64,000 bases of DNA, taken from positions 1,612,001 through 1,676,000 of the forward strand of contig NZ_CP118157.1 in NCBI RefSeq assembly GCF_032878875.1. The letters run 5' to 3'. The notes beneath the pieces were generated by a model. That model saw only the letters and a program-made list of their open reading frames with translations, was not told where the DNA came from and searched no databases. This stretch comes from Microbacterium sp. AB. GTDB taxonomy: Bacteria; Actinomycetota; Actinomycetes; Actinomycetales; Microbacteriaceae. The translations under genes and the position numbers were made by a program. Of the stretch, positions 35,869 through 44,573 are shown one piece after another (the first letter of the stretch is position 1; each line of letters begins with the position of its first letter).

Positions 35869-36771
35869 CTACTTCGCGGGCGCCGTGCCCGGCTCCGCGC
35901 CCGCCACGATCGGGACGCGCACCGCGCTGCCCCACTCGGTCCACGACCCGTCGTAGTTGCGGACGCTCTCGAAGCCCAGGAGGTGCTTGAGCACGAACCA
36001 GGTGTGGCTCGACCGCTCGCCGATGCGGCAGTACGCGACGATGTCGTCGCCGTCGGACAGCCCGACCTCCTCGCGATAGATCGCCTCGAGCTCCGCGCGC
36101 GGCTTGAAGCCGCCGTCCTCCGCGACCGCCCGCGCCCACGGGACGTTGCGCGCCGTCGGGATGTGGCCCGCGCGCAGGGCGCCCTCCTCGGGGTAGGCGG
36201 GAGCCGTGGTGCGCTCCCCGGAGAACTCCTCCGGGGAGCGCACGTCGATGAGCGGGTTCCCCAGGTGCGCGAGCACGTCCTCCTTGAACGCCCGCAGCGT
36301 CGCGTCGTCGCGCTCGACGGCGGGATACTCGACCGGCTCGCGCGACGTCGGCTCCGTCGTGAGCTCGCGGCCTTCCGCGATCCACTTGTCGCGGCCGCCG
36401 TCGAGGAGGCGGACGTCGTCGTGCCCGAAGAGCGAGAACACCCACAGGGCGTAGGCCGCCCACCAGTTGTTCTTGTCCCCGTAGATGACCACCGTGTCGT
36501 CGCGGGCGATCCCCTTGCCTCCGACGAGCCGCGCGAAGCCCTCGCCGTCGACGTAGTCGCGCACGACGGGATCGTTGAGCTCCGTGTGCCAGTCGACCTT
36601 CACGGCGCCGGGGATGTGCCCGGTCTCGTAGAGCAGGACGTCCTCGTCGGACTCCACGACGACGAGACCCGGCTCGCCGAGATGCTCCGAGAGCCACTCC
36701 GTCGACACGAGCCGCACCGGCTCGGCGTACTCCGAGAACTTCTGCTGGGACGAGTCCTGTGCGACGGCCAT
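35869..36771 (-). CDS. sseA: Thiosulfate sulfurtransferase (tandem rhodanese)
   Basis: A 300-residue protein with two rhodanese domains. The N-terminal one is inactive (the loop position reads YGDKNNWWA). The C-terminal one has the catalytic cysteine in [14 protein letters not shown]. Other family marks are [36 protein letters not shown] and [12 protein letters not shown]. It transfers sulfane sulfur from thiosulfate or mercaptopyruvate to acceptors. GAGGAG lies upstream of the ATG. It heads an operon with sufE. Confidence 0.92.
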   Translation of the reverse strand: MAVAQDSSQQKFSEYAEPVRLVSTEWLSEHLGEPGLVVVESDEDVLLYETGHIPGAVKVDWHTELNDPVVRDYVDGEGFARLVGGKGIARDDTVVIYGDKNNWWAAYALWVFSLFGHDDVRLLDGGRDKWIAEGRELTTEPTSREPVEYPAVERDDATLRAFKEDVLAHLGNPLIDVRSPEEFSGERTTAPAYPEEGALRAGHIPTARNVPWARAVAEDGGFKPRAELEAIYREEVGLSDGDDIVAYCRIGERSSHTWFVLKHLLGFESVRNYDGSWTEWGSAVRVPIVAGAEPGTAPAK

Positions 36772-36880
36772 GACTGCTCCTCGTTATCGTTGAGTCGATC
36801 CTGCCCCGAGCCTAAGCGCCGCGGGCCGCGTCGGCACGGCTCGTCCGTGCGGCGCGTAACCGACTGACATCTGAGGACAC

Positions 36881-37903
36881 ATGACCTCCACAGCGACCGA
36901 GATCGTCCACCTCGTCGACCGCCATCCGCAGCTGACGGGGGAGGAGATGCTCGCGAGCCTCGTCCCGCCGCCGCAGTTCCTCGATGCGACCTTCGCGTCG
37001 TATCGCGTGGACGACGCGTATCCGTCGCAGCAGGAGGCGAAGGAGGAGCTCGAGCTCTTCGCCTCCGGCGCGCAGCCGGCCAAGCGCGGCGGCCTCTTCT
37101 CGCGCAGGCCGAAGCTCCCCGAGATCAAGCCCGGGGTCTACCTCGACGGCGGGTTCGGCGTGGGTAAGACGCACCTGCTCGCATCGATCTACCACGCCGT
37201 CCCGGCCCGCCGGAAGTACTTCGGGTCCTTCATCGAGTACACCGCGCTGGTGGGCGCGCTGGGCTACAAGAACACCGTCGAGCTGCTGCGCGGGTCCGCG
37301 CTGCTGTGCATCGACGAGTTCGAGCTCGACGATCCGGGCGACACGATGGTCATGACGCGACTGCTCGGCGAGCTCGTCGCGTCCGGCACCCGCCTGGCGG
37401 CCACGAGCAACACCCCGCCGAACGCGCTGGGGGAGGGGCGCTTCGCGGCGCAGGACTTCCTGCGCGAGATCCACGCGATGTCCGACAGCTTCCGGACCAT
37501 CCGCATCGACGGCGTGGACTTCCGTCAGCGCTCGCTCGACGGGCATGCGGCGGTGCTCACCGAGCCGGCGTACGGCGAGGCCCTGTCCTCGGTCGCCGGC
37601 TCGGTGTCGGACGACGGCTTCGACGATCTCGTCGCGCACCTCGCCCGCGTGCACCCCTCCCGGTACATCCGCCTCATCGAAGGCGTCGACGTCGTCGGCC
37701 TCCGCGGCGTGCGTCAGCTCACGGACCAGTCGGAGGCGCTGCGCTTCGTCGCCTTCGTCGACCGGGTGTACGACGCCCAGCTGCCCATCCGCGCGACGGG
37801 CATCCCCCTCGACGACGTCTTCGGGGCCGAGATGCTCTCCGGGGGGTATCGCAAGAAGTATCTCCGCGCCATCTCGCGTCTGGTCGCGTCAACCCACTCC
37901 TGA
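36881..37903 (+). CDS. zapE: Cell division protein ZapE (AFG1-like ATPase)
   Basis: A 340-residue AFG1/ZapE ATPase. Walker A is GGFGVGKTH (about residues 89-97), Walker B LLCIDEFELDD, followed by the sensor-like LAATSNTPPNALGEGRF and the family segment FLREIHAMSDSFRTIRIDG. In E. coli ZapE associates with the division ring and destabilises FtsZ polymers under stress; the role in actinobacteria is less clear. ATG 36881 follows GAGGA. It is divergent from the rhodanese operon. Confidence 0.88.
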   Translation: MTSTATEIVHLVDRHPQLTGEEMLASLVPPPQFLDATFASYRVDDAYPSQQEAKEELELFASGAQPAKRGGLFSRRPKLPEIKPGVYLDGGFGVGKTHLLASIYHAVPARRKYFGSFIEYTALVGALGYKNTVELLRGSALLCIDEFELDDPGDTMVMTRLLGELVASGTRLAATSNTPPNALGEGRFAAQDFLREIHAMSDSFRTIRIDGVDFRQRSLDGHAAVLTEPAYGEALSSVAGSVSDDGFDDLVAHLARVHPSRYIRLIEGVDVVGLRGVRQLTDQSEALRFVAFVDRVYDAQLPIRATGIPLDDVFGAEMLSGGYRKKYLRAISRLVASTHS

Positions 37904-37973
37904 CGCATCCCCACCCCCTTCGGAGGCGACGGAGGGGTTCCCGAAACATGATGTTTACCGGAGAGGGTCGTGT

Positions 37974-37989
37974 GTAACACGGCCGAAAC
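37974..37989 (+). promoter_or_regulatory. GlnR-type box upstream of amt
   Basis: GTAAC-ACGGCC-GAAAC, a perfect match to GTnAC-N6-GAAAC, 114 bp before the amt start. Extra half-site-like GAAAC (37943-37947) and GTAAC (38008-38012) lie on either side without the exact 11-nt phasing. The same box is upstream of glnA at 137-152. Confidence 0.65.
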
Positions 37990-38102
37990 GAGGTCCGCAC
38001 CTGCGGGGTAACGCGGGATCGGGAGACTGAGGCAATCCGGTCGAGCGCACCATGTCGACCCGAAAGCTCACCGGTGTCCTGTTACCCGATCTGGAGAAAC
38101 AC

Positions 38103-39335
38103 ATGGATAGCGGAAACACTGCGTGGCTCATCGCCGCCACGGCCCTCGTCCTCTTCATGACGCCCGGCGTCGCGTTCTTCTACGGCGGTCTCGTCAAGGC
38201 GAAGTCCGTCGTCAGCATGATGATGATGAGCTTCGGCGCCCTCGGTCTCGTCGCGGTGCTGTGGATCCTCTACGGCGCGAACATGAGCGCCGTCGAGAGC
38301 ACGTGGGCATTCGCCGGCAACCCGTTCTCGGACTTCGGACTCGTGAGCATCGCGGAGGACAGCGACAGCCTGCTGGCGACCGCGTTCAGCGCGACGTTCG
38401 CCATCATCACGGTCGCCCTCATCTCGGGCGCCATCGCCGACCGCGCGAAGTTCGGCGCGTGGCTCGTGTTCGCCGGCATCTGGGCGACGCTGGTGTACTT
38501 CCCCGTCGCCGCATGGGTGTGGGGCGGCGGCTGGATCTTCAACCTCGGCTCCACGCTGTTCCCGGACGCGGGCGTGGAGGTCATCGACTACGCGGGCGGC
38601 ACGGCCGTCCACATCAACGCCGGCGCCGCCGCCCTCGCCCTGGCCCTCGTGCTCGGCAAGCGCATCGGCTTCCAGAAGGGCATCCAGAAGCCGCACAACG
38701 TGCCGCTCGTCATGCTCGGCGCCGCGATCCTGTGGTTCGGCTGGTTCGGCTTCAACGCCGGCGCAGAGGGCACGGGCGCGCTGGGCACGGAGGACACCGT
38801 GGTGGGCCTCATCGTCATCAACACGCTCGGCGCCACCGCGGCGGCCGTGATCGGCTGGCTCATCATCGAGAAGGTGAAGGACGGCAAGGCGACCTCCGTC
38901 GGCGCGGCATCGGGCGCGGTGACGGGACTCGTCGCCATCACCCCGTCGTGCGCCAACCTCGCACCGGGATGGGCGCTCCTCCTCGGCATCGTCGCGGGTG
39001 CGGTCTGCGCGCTCGCGGTCGAGCTGAAGTGGAAGATCGGCTACGACGACTCGCTCGACGTCGTGGGCATCCACCTCGTCGGCGGCGTCATCGGAACCGT
39101 CTACCTCGGGTTCTTCGCGACCGACACGGGGCTGTTCCTCGGCGGCGGCTTCGAGCAGCTCGTGCTGCAGGTGATCTCGGCCCTCGCCGTTCTCGTGTAC
39201 TCCTTCGTCGTGGCCTGGGTGCTCGGGTTCGCGATCGAGAAGACGATCGGCTTCCGCGTCAAGAACGAGGACGAGCTCGCCGGTGTCGACACCGTCGTGC
39301 ACGGCGAAGAGGGCTACGCCCTCGAGGCCCGCTGA
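38103..39335 (+). CDS. amt: Ammonium transporter
   Basis: A 410-residue Amt family channel with about 11 membrane segments. Family motifs: VAFFYGGLVKAKSVVSMMM near the start, DYAGGTAVHINAGAAALALAL with the first pore His, FGWFGFNAGAEG, and DVVGIHLVGGVIG with the second pore His. It imports ammonium under nitrogen limitation. The ATG at 38103 is chosen for its GGAGA ribosome site; the earlier in-frame ATG at 38052 has none. A GlnR-type box lies upstream. No glnK/glnD follows, unlike many actinobacterial amt operons; a strong terminator comes next. Confidence 0.93.
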   Translation: MDSGNTAWLIAATALVLFMTPGVAFFYGGLVKAKSVVSMMMMSFGALGLVAVLWILYGANMSAVESTWAFAGNPFSDFGLVSIAEDSDSLLATAFSATFAIITVALISGAIADRAKFGAWLVFAGIWATLVYFPVAAWVWGGGWIFNLGSTLFPDAGVEVIDYAGGTAVHINAGAAALALALVLGKRIGFQKGIQKPHNVPLVMLGAAILWFGWFGFNAGAEGTGALGTEDTVVGLIVINTLGATAAAVIGWLIIEKVKDGKATSVGAASGAVTGLVAITPSCANLAPGWALLLGIVAGAVCALAVELKWKIGYDDSLDVVGIHLVGGVIGTVYLGFFATDTGLFLGGGFEQLVLQVISALAVLVYSFVVAWVLGFAIEKTIGFRVKNEDELAGVDTVVHGEEGYALEAR

Positions 39336-39355
39336 GTCCTCTCGCACTTCCTCTC

Positions 39356-39390
39356 GAGGGCGCCCCGGTCACCGTGACCGGGGCGCCCTC
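39356..39390 (+). terminator. Strong terminator after amt
   Basis: A perfect 16-bp stem: GAGGGCGCCCCGGTCA at 39356-39371 and its complement at 39375-39390, loop CCG. Confidence 0.85.
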
Positions 39391-39443
39391 GCATGCGCGG
39401 GACGGGTGCGAAGCGGATTCACGTCGCCGAGGCGTCGCCGAGA

Positions 39444-39449
39444 TATGGT
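39444..39449 (+). promoter_or_regulatory. -10 element TATGGT of a leaderless promoter (PemK-like gene)
   Basis: TATGGT ends 6 nt before the GTG at 39456, with no ribosome binding site between them. Confidence 0.5.
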
Positions 39450-39455
39450 GGCGTC

Positions 39456-40049
39456 GTGGCAGAGCAGGGGATCTTCAGAGCGCTGGCCGGTCTCGCGGCC
39501 GACGCGATCACGAAGGCGACACGGCGGCACGGCGGTCCGGGGAGGACGCGTCCTCCCGCGACCGGCCGGCCGCAAGCAGAAGCGGGCGCGAGCGGGCGCG
39601 ACGACGCCTCTCCCGGCTCGCCCGGGGGCGTTCCGGGGACGCAGACGGTCGAGGCGGCGCCGGGGGATGTGCGGGACCTGCGCCTCGCCTACGGACCTGA
39701 CCGAGACGGCGACCCGGATGCGGGGGAGATCGTGTGGACGTGGGTCCCGTACGCCGAGGGCGACGGGCGGGGCAAGGACCGTCCGGTGCTCGTGATCGCC
39801 CGGCAGTCGGCCGAGCGCGTGTACGCCGTGAAGCTCACGAGCCGGCCGCGCGACGGCGAGGAGGACTTCGTCTCGATCGGGACGGGTTCGTGGGACGCGC
39901 AGGGCCGCGAGTCATGGGCCGACCTCGACCAGCTCTACAGCGTGCACGCGAGCGGCATGCGACGGGAGGCGGCGGAGCTCGCTCCCGACCGTTTCTCGGC
40001 CGTGGCACGCGAGCTGGCGCGACGCCACGGGTGGCGGATGACCGCGTAG
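39456..40049 (+). CDS. PemK/MazF family toxin-like protein with disordered N-terminal extension
   Basis: A 197-residue protein. The C-terminal ~105 residues form a PemK/MazF fold: GEIVWTWVPYAEGDGRGKDRPVLVIARQ (quoted in part), VYAVKLTSRPRDGE and ESWADLDQLYSVHAS. MazF proteins are sequence-specific endoribonucleases. The N-terminal ~85 residues are Gly/Pro/Arg/Ala-rich and probably unstructured apart from a short hydrophobic helix (IFRALAGLAADAITKA). No antitoxin gene is adjacent, so either it is not a classic toxin or its regulator lies elsewhere. It converges with the SfnG-like gene 8 bp away. Confidence 0.75.
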   Translation: MAEQGIFRALAGLAADAITKATRRHGGPGRTRPPATGRPQAEAGASGRDDASPGSPGGVPGTQTVEAAPGDVRDLRLAYGPDRDGDPDAGEIVWTWVPYAEGDGRGKDRPVLVIARQSAERVYAVKLTSRPRDGEEDFVSIGTGSWDAQGRESWADLDQLYSVHASGMRREAAELAPDRFSAVARELARRHGWRMTA

Positions 40050-40057
40050 CGGCGCGC

Positions 40058-41104
40058 TCAGCCCTCCGACGCCTCGATCGCCCGCACGAGCGGGATGACG
40101 TCGCGGGCGAACCGCTCCATCTCGGGCAGGTGCGGGGAGAACTGCAGCAGGAAGACCTCGACGCCCGCGCGGGAGAACTCGACGACGCGCTCGGCGACCT
40201 GCCGGGGTGTGCCGACGAGGTTCGGACGAAGGCCGCGGTTCGAGACGGAGTAGTCGCGGAGGTCGACGGCGGTGTCCAGTTGCGACTTGCTGACGAAGTC
40301 CTGATACGACTCGTACGCCGGACCGCTGCGGACGTCCGTGATGCGCTCGAGCTCGGCGACCGCCTCCTCCTCGGTGTCGCGCACGATGGCGTACGCGGCC
40401 ATGCCGAAGGTCTCGAAGGGCTCCCCGCCGAGCGCGGCGCGGCGGGATGCGAGGTCGGCGATCTTCGTGCGCAGCTCCTCGACGGTTCCGCCGTGGGTGA
40501 GATACGCGTCGGCGAAACGGGCGATCGCGTCCCGCCCGGCCTTGCTCTCGCCGCCGGCGTAGATGAGCGGCTGCACCTGGGGCTTGGGGGAGAGGCGGGT
40601 TCCTTCGAGGTCGTAGTACTCGCCGTGGAAGCTGAACGGCGTCTCGTTCCACAGCCCGCGGAGGATCTCGACGAACTCCGTGCTGCGCAGGTACCGGTCG
40701 TCGTGCGCGGAGAAGATGCCGCCGTACTGCCTGGCCTCCTCCGCCCACCACGCCGAGACGACGTTGAGGGTGAACCGTCCGCCCGTGATCTCGTCGATCG
40801 TGGCGGCGCGCTTCGCGGCGACCGCGGGCAGGTGATACCCGGGGCGCACGGCGGTGAGGATCTCCAGCCGCTCGGTGACCGCGCCGATCGCCGCCGCGAG
40901 CTCCCAGGCGTCGAGGCTCGGCGCGTCGACGCCCTTGATGTCGTTGAGGTTGAGCTCCGCGATGAGCGTGAGGTCGAATCCCACGGCCTCCGCGGTCCGA
41001 GCGATCCGCTTGACGTGCTCGAAGGTGACGGGCGTCTGCTCGTCCTCCACGTTGCGCAGCCATCCGCCGAAGACGGGTGTCCAATAGCCGAATCTCACTG
41101 CCAT
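40058..41104 (-). CDS. LLM-class flavin-dependent monooxygenase, SfnG/SsuD-like
   Basis: A 348-residue luciferase-like monooxygenase using FMNH2. The N-terminus FGYWTPVFGGWLRNVEDE and the segment TLIAELNLNDIKGVDAP are typical of dimethylsulfone monooxygenase SfnG and related alkanesulfonate monooxygenases. Further marks are TAVRPGYHLPAVAAK and NVVSAWWAEEARQYGG. It may free sulfur from organosulfur compounds, but no reductase or transporter gene is adjacent, so the substrate is unproven. GAGGAG lies 6 nt before the ATG. Confidence 0.82.
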   Translation of the reverse strand: MAVRFGYWTPVFGGWLRNVEDEQTPVTFEHVKRIARTAEAVGFDLTLIAELNLNDIKGVDAPSLDAWELAAAIGAVTERLEILTAVRPGYHLPAVAAKRAATIDEITGGRFTLNVVSAWWAEEARQYGGIFSAHDDRYLRSTEFVEILRGLWNETPFSFHGEYYDLEGTRLSPKPQVQPLIYAGGESKAGRDAIARFADAYLTHGGTVEELRTKIADLASRRAALGGEPFETFGMAAYAIVRDTEEEAVAELERITDVRSGPAYESYQDFVSKSQLDTAVDLRDYSVSNRGLRPNLVGTPRQVAERVVEFSRAGVEVFLLQFSPHLPEMERFARDVIPLVRAIEASEG

Positions 41105-41131
41105 CGCCGGCTCCTCGTTCGTGGAAGAGAA

Positions 41132-41157
41132 AAGGCCCCGCGGTTTCGCGGGGCCTT
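41132..41157 (-). terminator. Terminator of tRNA-Val(CAC)
   Basis: AAGGCCCCGCG (41132-41142) pairs with CGCGGGGCCTT (41147-41157), loop GTTT. On the minus strand it is followed by a T-rich tract (TTTTCTCTT), a classic intrinsic terminator just past the tRNA 3' end. Confidence 0.85.
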
Positions 41158-41161
41158 CCTG

Positions 41162-41237
41162 TGGTGGGCGATGCCGGACTCGAACCGACGACCTCTTCCG
41201 TGTGAAGGAAGCGCGCTACCAACTGCGCCAATCGCCC
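41162..41237 (-). tRNA. tRNA-Val (anticodon CAC)
   Basis: Cloverleaf on the minus strand: acceptor GGGCGAT/ATCGCCC, D-arm GGCGCAGTTGGTAGCGC, anticodon stem CTTCC/GGAAG with loop TTCACAC, T-arm GGTTCGAGTCC. CCA is encoded (41164-41162). A TATGCT -10-like element lies about 40 bp upstream (41281-41276). Confidence 0.97.
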
Positions 41238-41383
41238 AGGGTCTGGGCCTGTGCCGACCAGCGGCACGAGACACGAGCATACCCGATGACGGACGGCGAC
41301 GACGAACGATCGCGCTCCGGCTCGCGTGTCATCCGGCGGCTCGCCCCGCCTGTGGGCAGACACGCCCGGATCGTGGACGTGGT

Positions 41384-41412
41384 TTGGCCGGTCGCCGAAC
41401 GTGGGCTAATGT
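41384..41412 (+). promoter_or_regulatory. Promoter of the tRNA-Gly/Cys/Val cluster
   Basis: TTGGCC (41384-41389), a 17-bp spacer and TAATGT (41407-41412). This is the most canonical sigma-70 promoter in this region, 38 bp before the tRNA-Gly 5' end. Confidence 0.6.
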
Positions 41413-41449
41413 AGTCCACGTGCTCGGGGCCTGCTCCTGGGAACGAAAT

Positions 41450-41521
41450 GCGGATGTAGCGCAGTGGTAGCGCATCACCTTGCCAAGGTGAGGGTCGCGA
41501 GTTCGAATCTCGTCATCCGCT
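41450..41521 (+). tRNA. tRNA-Gly (anticodon GCC)
   Basis: Acceptor GCGGATG/CATCCGC, D-arm GCGCAGTGGTAGCGC, anticodon stem CACCT/AGGTG with loop TGCCA flanked as TTGCCAA, T-arm GAGTTCGAATCTC. The 3' CCA is not encoded. Confidence 0.97.
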
Positions 41522-41575
41522 CGAGTGCAGGGATCCCTCGTAGGGGATCTCGGCATGCGGGTTCGAAGCCCCCGC

Positions 41576-41646
41576 GGTGGCGTGGCCGAGAGGCGAGGCA
41601 CCGGCCTGCAAAGCCGTTTACACGGGTTCGAATCCCGTCGCCACCT
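41576..41646 (+). tRNA. tRNA-Cys (anticodon GCA)
   Basis: Acceptor GGTGGCG/CGCCACC, anticodon loop CTGCAAA between CGGC and GCCG arms, T-arm GGGTTCGAATCCC. CCA is not encoded. The 54-bp spacer before it holds an extra T-arm-like hairpin at 41557-41575. Confidence 0.95.
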
Positions 41647-41671
41647 CGTCATAACTGAACAGCTCGTACGA

Positions 41672-41746
41672 GCGCGATTGGCGCAGCGGTAGCGCGCTTC
41701 CCTGACACGGAAGAGGTCACTGGTTCGATCCCAGTATCGCGCACCA
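41672..41746 (+). tRNA. tRNA-Val (anticodon GAC)
   Basis: Acceptor GCGCGAT/ATCGCGC, D-arm GGCGCAGCGGTAGCGC, anticodon stem CTTCC/GGAAG with loop CTGACAC, T-arm TGGTTCGATCCCA, encoded CCA at 41744-41746. Much of its body matches the other Val tRNA on the opposite strand. Confidence 0.97.
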
Positions 41747-41749
41747 GGA

Positions 41750-41777
41750 AGAACCCCCGGCGAGAGCCGGGGGTTCT
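41750..41777. terminator. Terminator after the tRNA cluster
   Basis: AGAACCCCCGGC (41750-41761) pairs perfectly with its complement at 41766-41777, loop GAGA. It also faces the end of the STAND regulator gene from the other side. Confidence 0.85.
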
Positions 41778-41797
41778 CTCGTCTCGGAGCGAGAGCC

Positions 41798-44338
41798 TCA
41801 GAGGCTTTCCGTCGATGTCCCGGCGAGTCGGGCACGGACCCCCTCGGCATCGGGTGCGCCGAGGCGTTCGAACCGCGCCAACGCGGACGTCCAGTTCTCC
41901 CTGGCTCGCGCTGTCGAGCCGCGGGCGGCGGCGCAATCGCCCTCCGCAACGAGCGCGGAGGCGCGCGCGTGAGGATTGCTCGTCTCCTCGGAGATCTCCA
42001 TCGCCGCGTGCGCGGCCTCCTCGGCTTGGGCGACGTCGCCCAGAGCGAGTCGGCACGACACCAAGGACAGCAGAATCTCCGTCTCGTGCTGCCTCATGCC
42101 GGTCGATCGAGCGGCCGCCAGCCCGCGGGCCAGCCACGGCAGTGCCTCCTCGTGGCGATCCCGCATGCTGAACGACCAGCCGATGTTGGAGCACGCCACG
42201 ATCACGCCCTGAGTCATTCCGAGCTCTTCGAACTCTGCCAAGGCCCGCATCGCCTCCTGCTCCCCCGCGAGAGGATCCCGAAGCATCAGGAGGAGCTTTG
42301 CGAGATTGACCCGCCCCGTGGCCGCCCCGAGGCGGTCACCTGCCCGATGCCCGAGGTCGATTGACCGCTCGAGCGCCCGACGACTGTCGTCGAAGCGGCT
42401 CGACTGCCCGAAGAGGCGACCGAGATTGCTCCAGACGACGCCTTGCCGCGCGATGTCTCCGAGGAGTTCCGCACGGTCGAGCGCTGCGTGGTACCGCTCC
42501 TCCGCGCTCCTCGGATCGCCCTGGAGATCGAGGAGGGCGCCGAGCGCATTCTGCACGGTGAGATCCTCGCGGGCGTCGGCGACGACGAAGGGCTGTGCGG
42601 CGAGCAGCTCCGCCGCGGCCTCCTCGTGCCGCCCCAGGTACGCCAGCGTCGTCCCCAAGTCCACATGGGCCCTGCCCTCGCCGTCGGCGTCACCCGCATG
42701 AGACGCGAGCCGCAGCGCCTCGCGGTTGAGGGCGAGAGCCTCCTCGAGCCTGCCGGCGTGCTGCAGCCATCGGGTGATCGCCTCGGACATCGCCGTGAGG
42801 CGGGGTGAGTCCTCCTCCTCGGCCAGTTCGTGAGCGACGAGGAGGATGAGATCGAGCGCGCCCGTCAGGAAGGACGTCGCGCGATCCGGCGTCCAGTCGC
42901 TCACCTCGACGGGCGTCCGGGGCTGGCGCGGCTCGTCGCCGCGCGCACGCACGACCGCTCCGTGCGCGGACCATCCGCGCGCGACGATGCTGTCCGCGAG
43001 CCGCAGTCGGGCTGCTGTCCGCCACGACGGCGGGTCCTCCTCCCAGCTGATCTGTGCGAGCCGGACCCGCAGCAGGGCGTGCAGCTCGTACCGGTCGCGG
43101 CCGGAGCGCATCAGCACGCTTCTGCGGAGGAGGAGCTCGAGCGCGGGAAGGACGTCGTCGACGACATCGCGGGCGAGTGCCGCGATGCTCTCCTGATCGA
43201 GTGCGCCGGCAGGATGCGTCGCGAGAAGCCTCAGCAGCGTCCGCGCATGGTCGGGCAGCGCCTGGTAGGAGAGCGTGAACGCGTGGGACAGCGCGTCGTC
43301 GAGACGGAGGACGCGCTGACGCGCTGACGCGAGCTGGAGGTGGTCGGCGAGCTCCCACTCCGGCCGTGCGCGTATCCGTGCGGCCGTGAGCTCCACCGCC
43401 AGCGGCAGATGCGCCGCGGCATCGGCGAGCGCCGCCGCCGTGTCGGGGTCGGCATCGACCCGTGGGTCCTCTGCGACGGACCGCAGGAGCCGGATCGACT
43501 CTCCGGGGGCGAGCGGACCGAGCGGAATGCGCAGCAGGCCATCCGGCGCGTCGTCCGGGATCACGCGGCTCGTCACGATCACGGAGAGGCCCGAGGGATC
43601 GGGGAAGACCGCTCTCAGCTGTGCGTCGTCTGCCGCATCGTCGAGCACGACGACGCGAGCCTGCTCGATCAGGAGCTTACGCAGGAGGTCGGGACTCGCC
43701 TCGGGGCTCCCCGGCCCGCTGCGATGGCCCAGGAAGCGGAGGAGGGCGAGGACGATCGCACGCCCCTGCACCGGCGGCCCAGCGTCGCTGTGACCGCGCA
43801 GGTCGGCGAGCAGGACGCCCTGCGCCGCACCGGAGGCGACGAGACCGTGTGCGACGCGGTGCGCGAGTCGCGTCTTCCCCGCTCCGGGCATGCCGGAGAT
43901 CCATGAGGCGAGACCCGGGGACGACAGGGCGCGGATCTCCTCCTGGCGTCCGACGAAGGCGGACTCGTCGGCAGGAAGTCGATCGGTGACCGCGACGATG
44001 GAGGATGCGGTGAGGCGCTGTTGGATGGACTCGAGCGAGGACGCCCAGAGCTCGACCTCGTCGTCGTCCGCTCCGAGGGCGCGCACGACATCGAGCACCA
44101 GCTCCATGTCGAAACGCTTGCGATCGTCGCGGAAGCAGTCGTAGACGGTCGAGCGCGAGACCGCCGCCACCGATCCGGGGCTCCCGCGCTCGGTGCGGAG
44201 CGCCTGGATGCGCCGGGCGATCTCGGCGTACGACGGCTGGCGGGCGCGCAGGCGACGGGCACGTAGCCGGTCTGCGATCTCGGAGAGTGCCAGAGGCGGG
44301 CCGTCCGCCGCGCGGCCGGTGGGCGTGCGAGGAGTCAT
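41798..44338 (-). CDS. STAND-type regulator: HTH, NB-ARC ATPase and TPR repeats
   Basis: An 846-residue protein. The ATG at 44338 has AGGGA 6 nt upstream; further upstream codons are non-coding. Residues ~18-95 look like a Cro/C1-type helix-turn-helix region (YAEIARRIQALRTERG, SRSTVYDCFRDD). The NTPase follows: Walker A GMPGAGKTRLAHRVA near 150, Walker B-like RVVVLDDAADD, and GLPL-like HLPLAVELTAARI. The C-terminal ~350 residues carry TPR units (EEALALNREALRLA, YLGRHEEAAAELLAA and more). Such proteins act as ligand-gated switches in development, secondary metabolism or defence. It is divergent from a sortase-anchored surface protein, a candidate target. The -10 element TAAAAT lies at 44382-44377. 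Confidence 0.8.
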   Translation of the reverse strand: MTPRTPTGRAADGPPLALSEIADRLRARRLRARQPSYAEIARRIQALRTERGSPGSVAAVSRSTVYDCFRDDRKRFDMELVLDVVRALGADDDEVELWASSLESIQQRLTASSIVAVTDRLPADESAFVGRQEEIRALSSPGLASWISGMPGAGKTRLAHRVAHGLVASGAAQGVLLADLRGHSDAGPPVQGRAIVLALLRFLGHRSGPGSPEASPDLLRKLLIEQARVVVLDDAADDAQLRAVFPDPSGLSVIVTSRVIPDDAPDGLLRIPLGPLAPGESIRLLRSVAEDPRVDADPDTAAALADAAAHLPLAVELTAARIRARPEWELADHLQLASARQRVLRLDDALSHAFTLSYQALPDHARTLLRLLATHPAGALDQESIAALARDVVDDVLPALELLLRRSVLMRSGRDRYELHALLRVRLAQISWEEDPPSWRTAARLRLADSIVARGWSAHGAVVRARGDEPRQPRTPVEVSDWTPDRATSFLTGALDLILLVAHELAEEEDSPRLTAMSEAITRWLQHAGRLEEALALNREALRLASHAGDADGEGRAHVDLGTTLAYLGRHEEAAAELLAAQPFVVADAREDLTVQNALGALLDLQGDPRSAEERYHAALDRAELLGDIARQGVVWSNLGRLFGQSSRFDDSRRALERSIDLGHRAGDRLGAATGRVNLAKLLLMLRDPLAGEQEAMRALAEFEELGMTQGVIVACSNIGWSFSMRDRHEEALPWLARGLAAARSTGMRQHETEILLSLVSCRLALGDVAQAEEAAHAAMEISEETSNPHARASALVAEGDCAAARGSTARARENWTSALARFERLGAPDAEGVRARLAGTSTESL

Positions 44339-44433
44339 GTGGTCCCTGTGAGCGATGGGGGCTGAGGACGGAGGCGATTTTAGCGTCGTTCCGCATCCGT
44401 CCGACGCCATACGTCGGCATGCGACGGCGCCCT

Positions 44434-44450
44434 TGTCCGGAACTGTCCGG
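44434..44450. repeat. Direct heptamer repeat TGTCCGG between divergent genes
   Basis: TGTCCGG at 44434-44440 and 44444-44450, one helical turn apart, and just before them a perfect CGTCG-GCATG-CGACG inverted repeat (44412-44426). They lie in the 235-bp gap between the STAND regulator and the surface protein and are plausible operator elements. Confidence 0.4.
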
Positions 44451-44573
44451 GTTTCCGATCGGGCGGCGCCCACGCGCCAGAATGACGTCGCGGCGAGCCA
44501 CCCGAGGCTCGCGACATGCGCGTCGGCGGCACCGCCGACAGGACGAGTCGGTATCGACCAAGAGAGCAGGATT

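Noticed and set aside
41162..41746. An integration site in the tRNA cluster
   Set aside because: No duplicated tRNA 3' end, integrase or phage gene is nearby; the flanking genes look like core chromosome.
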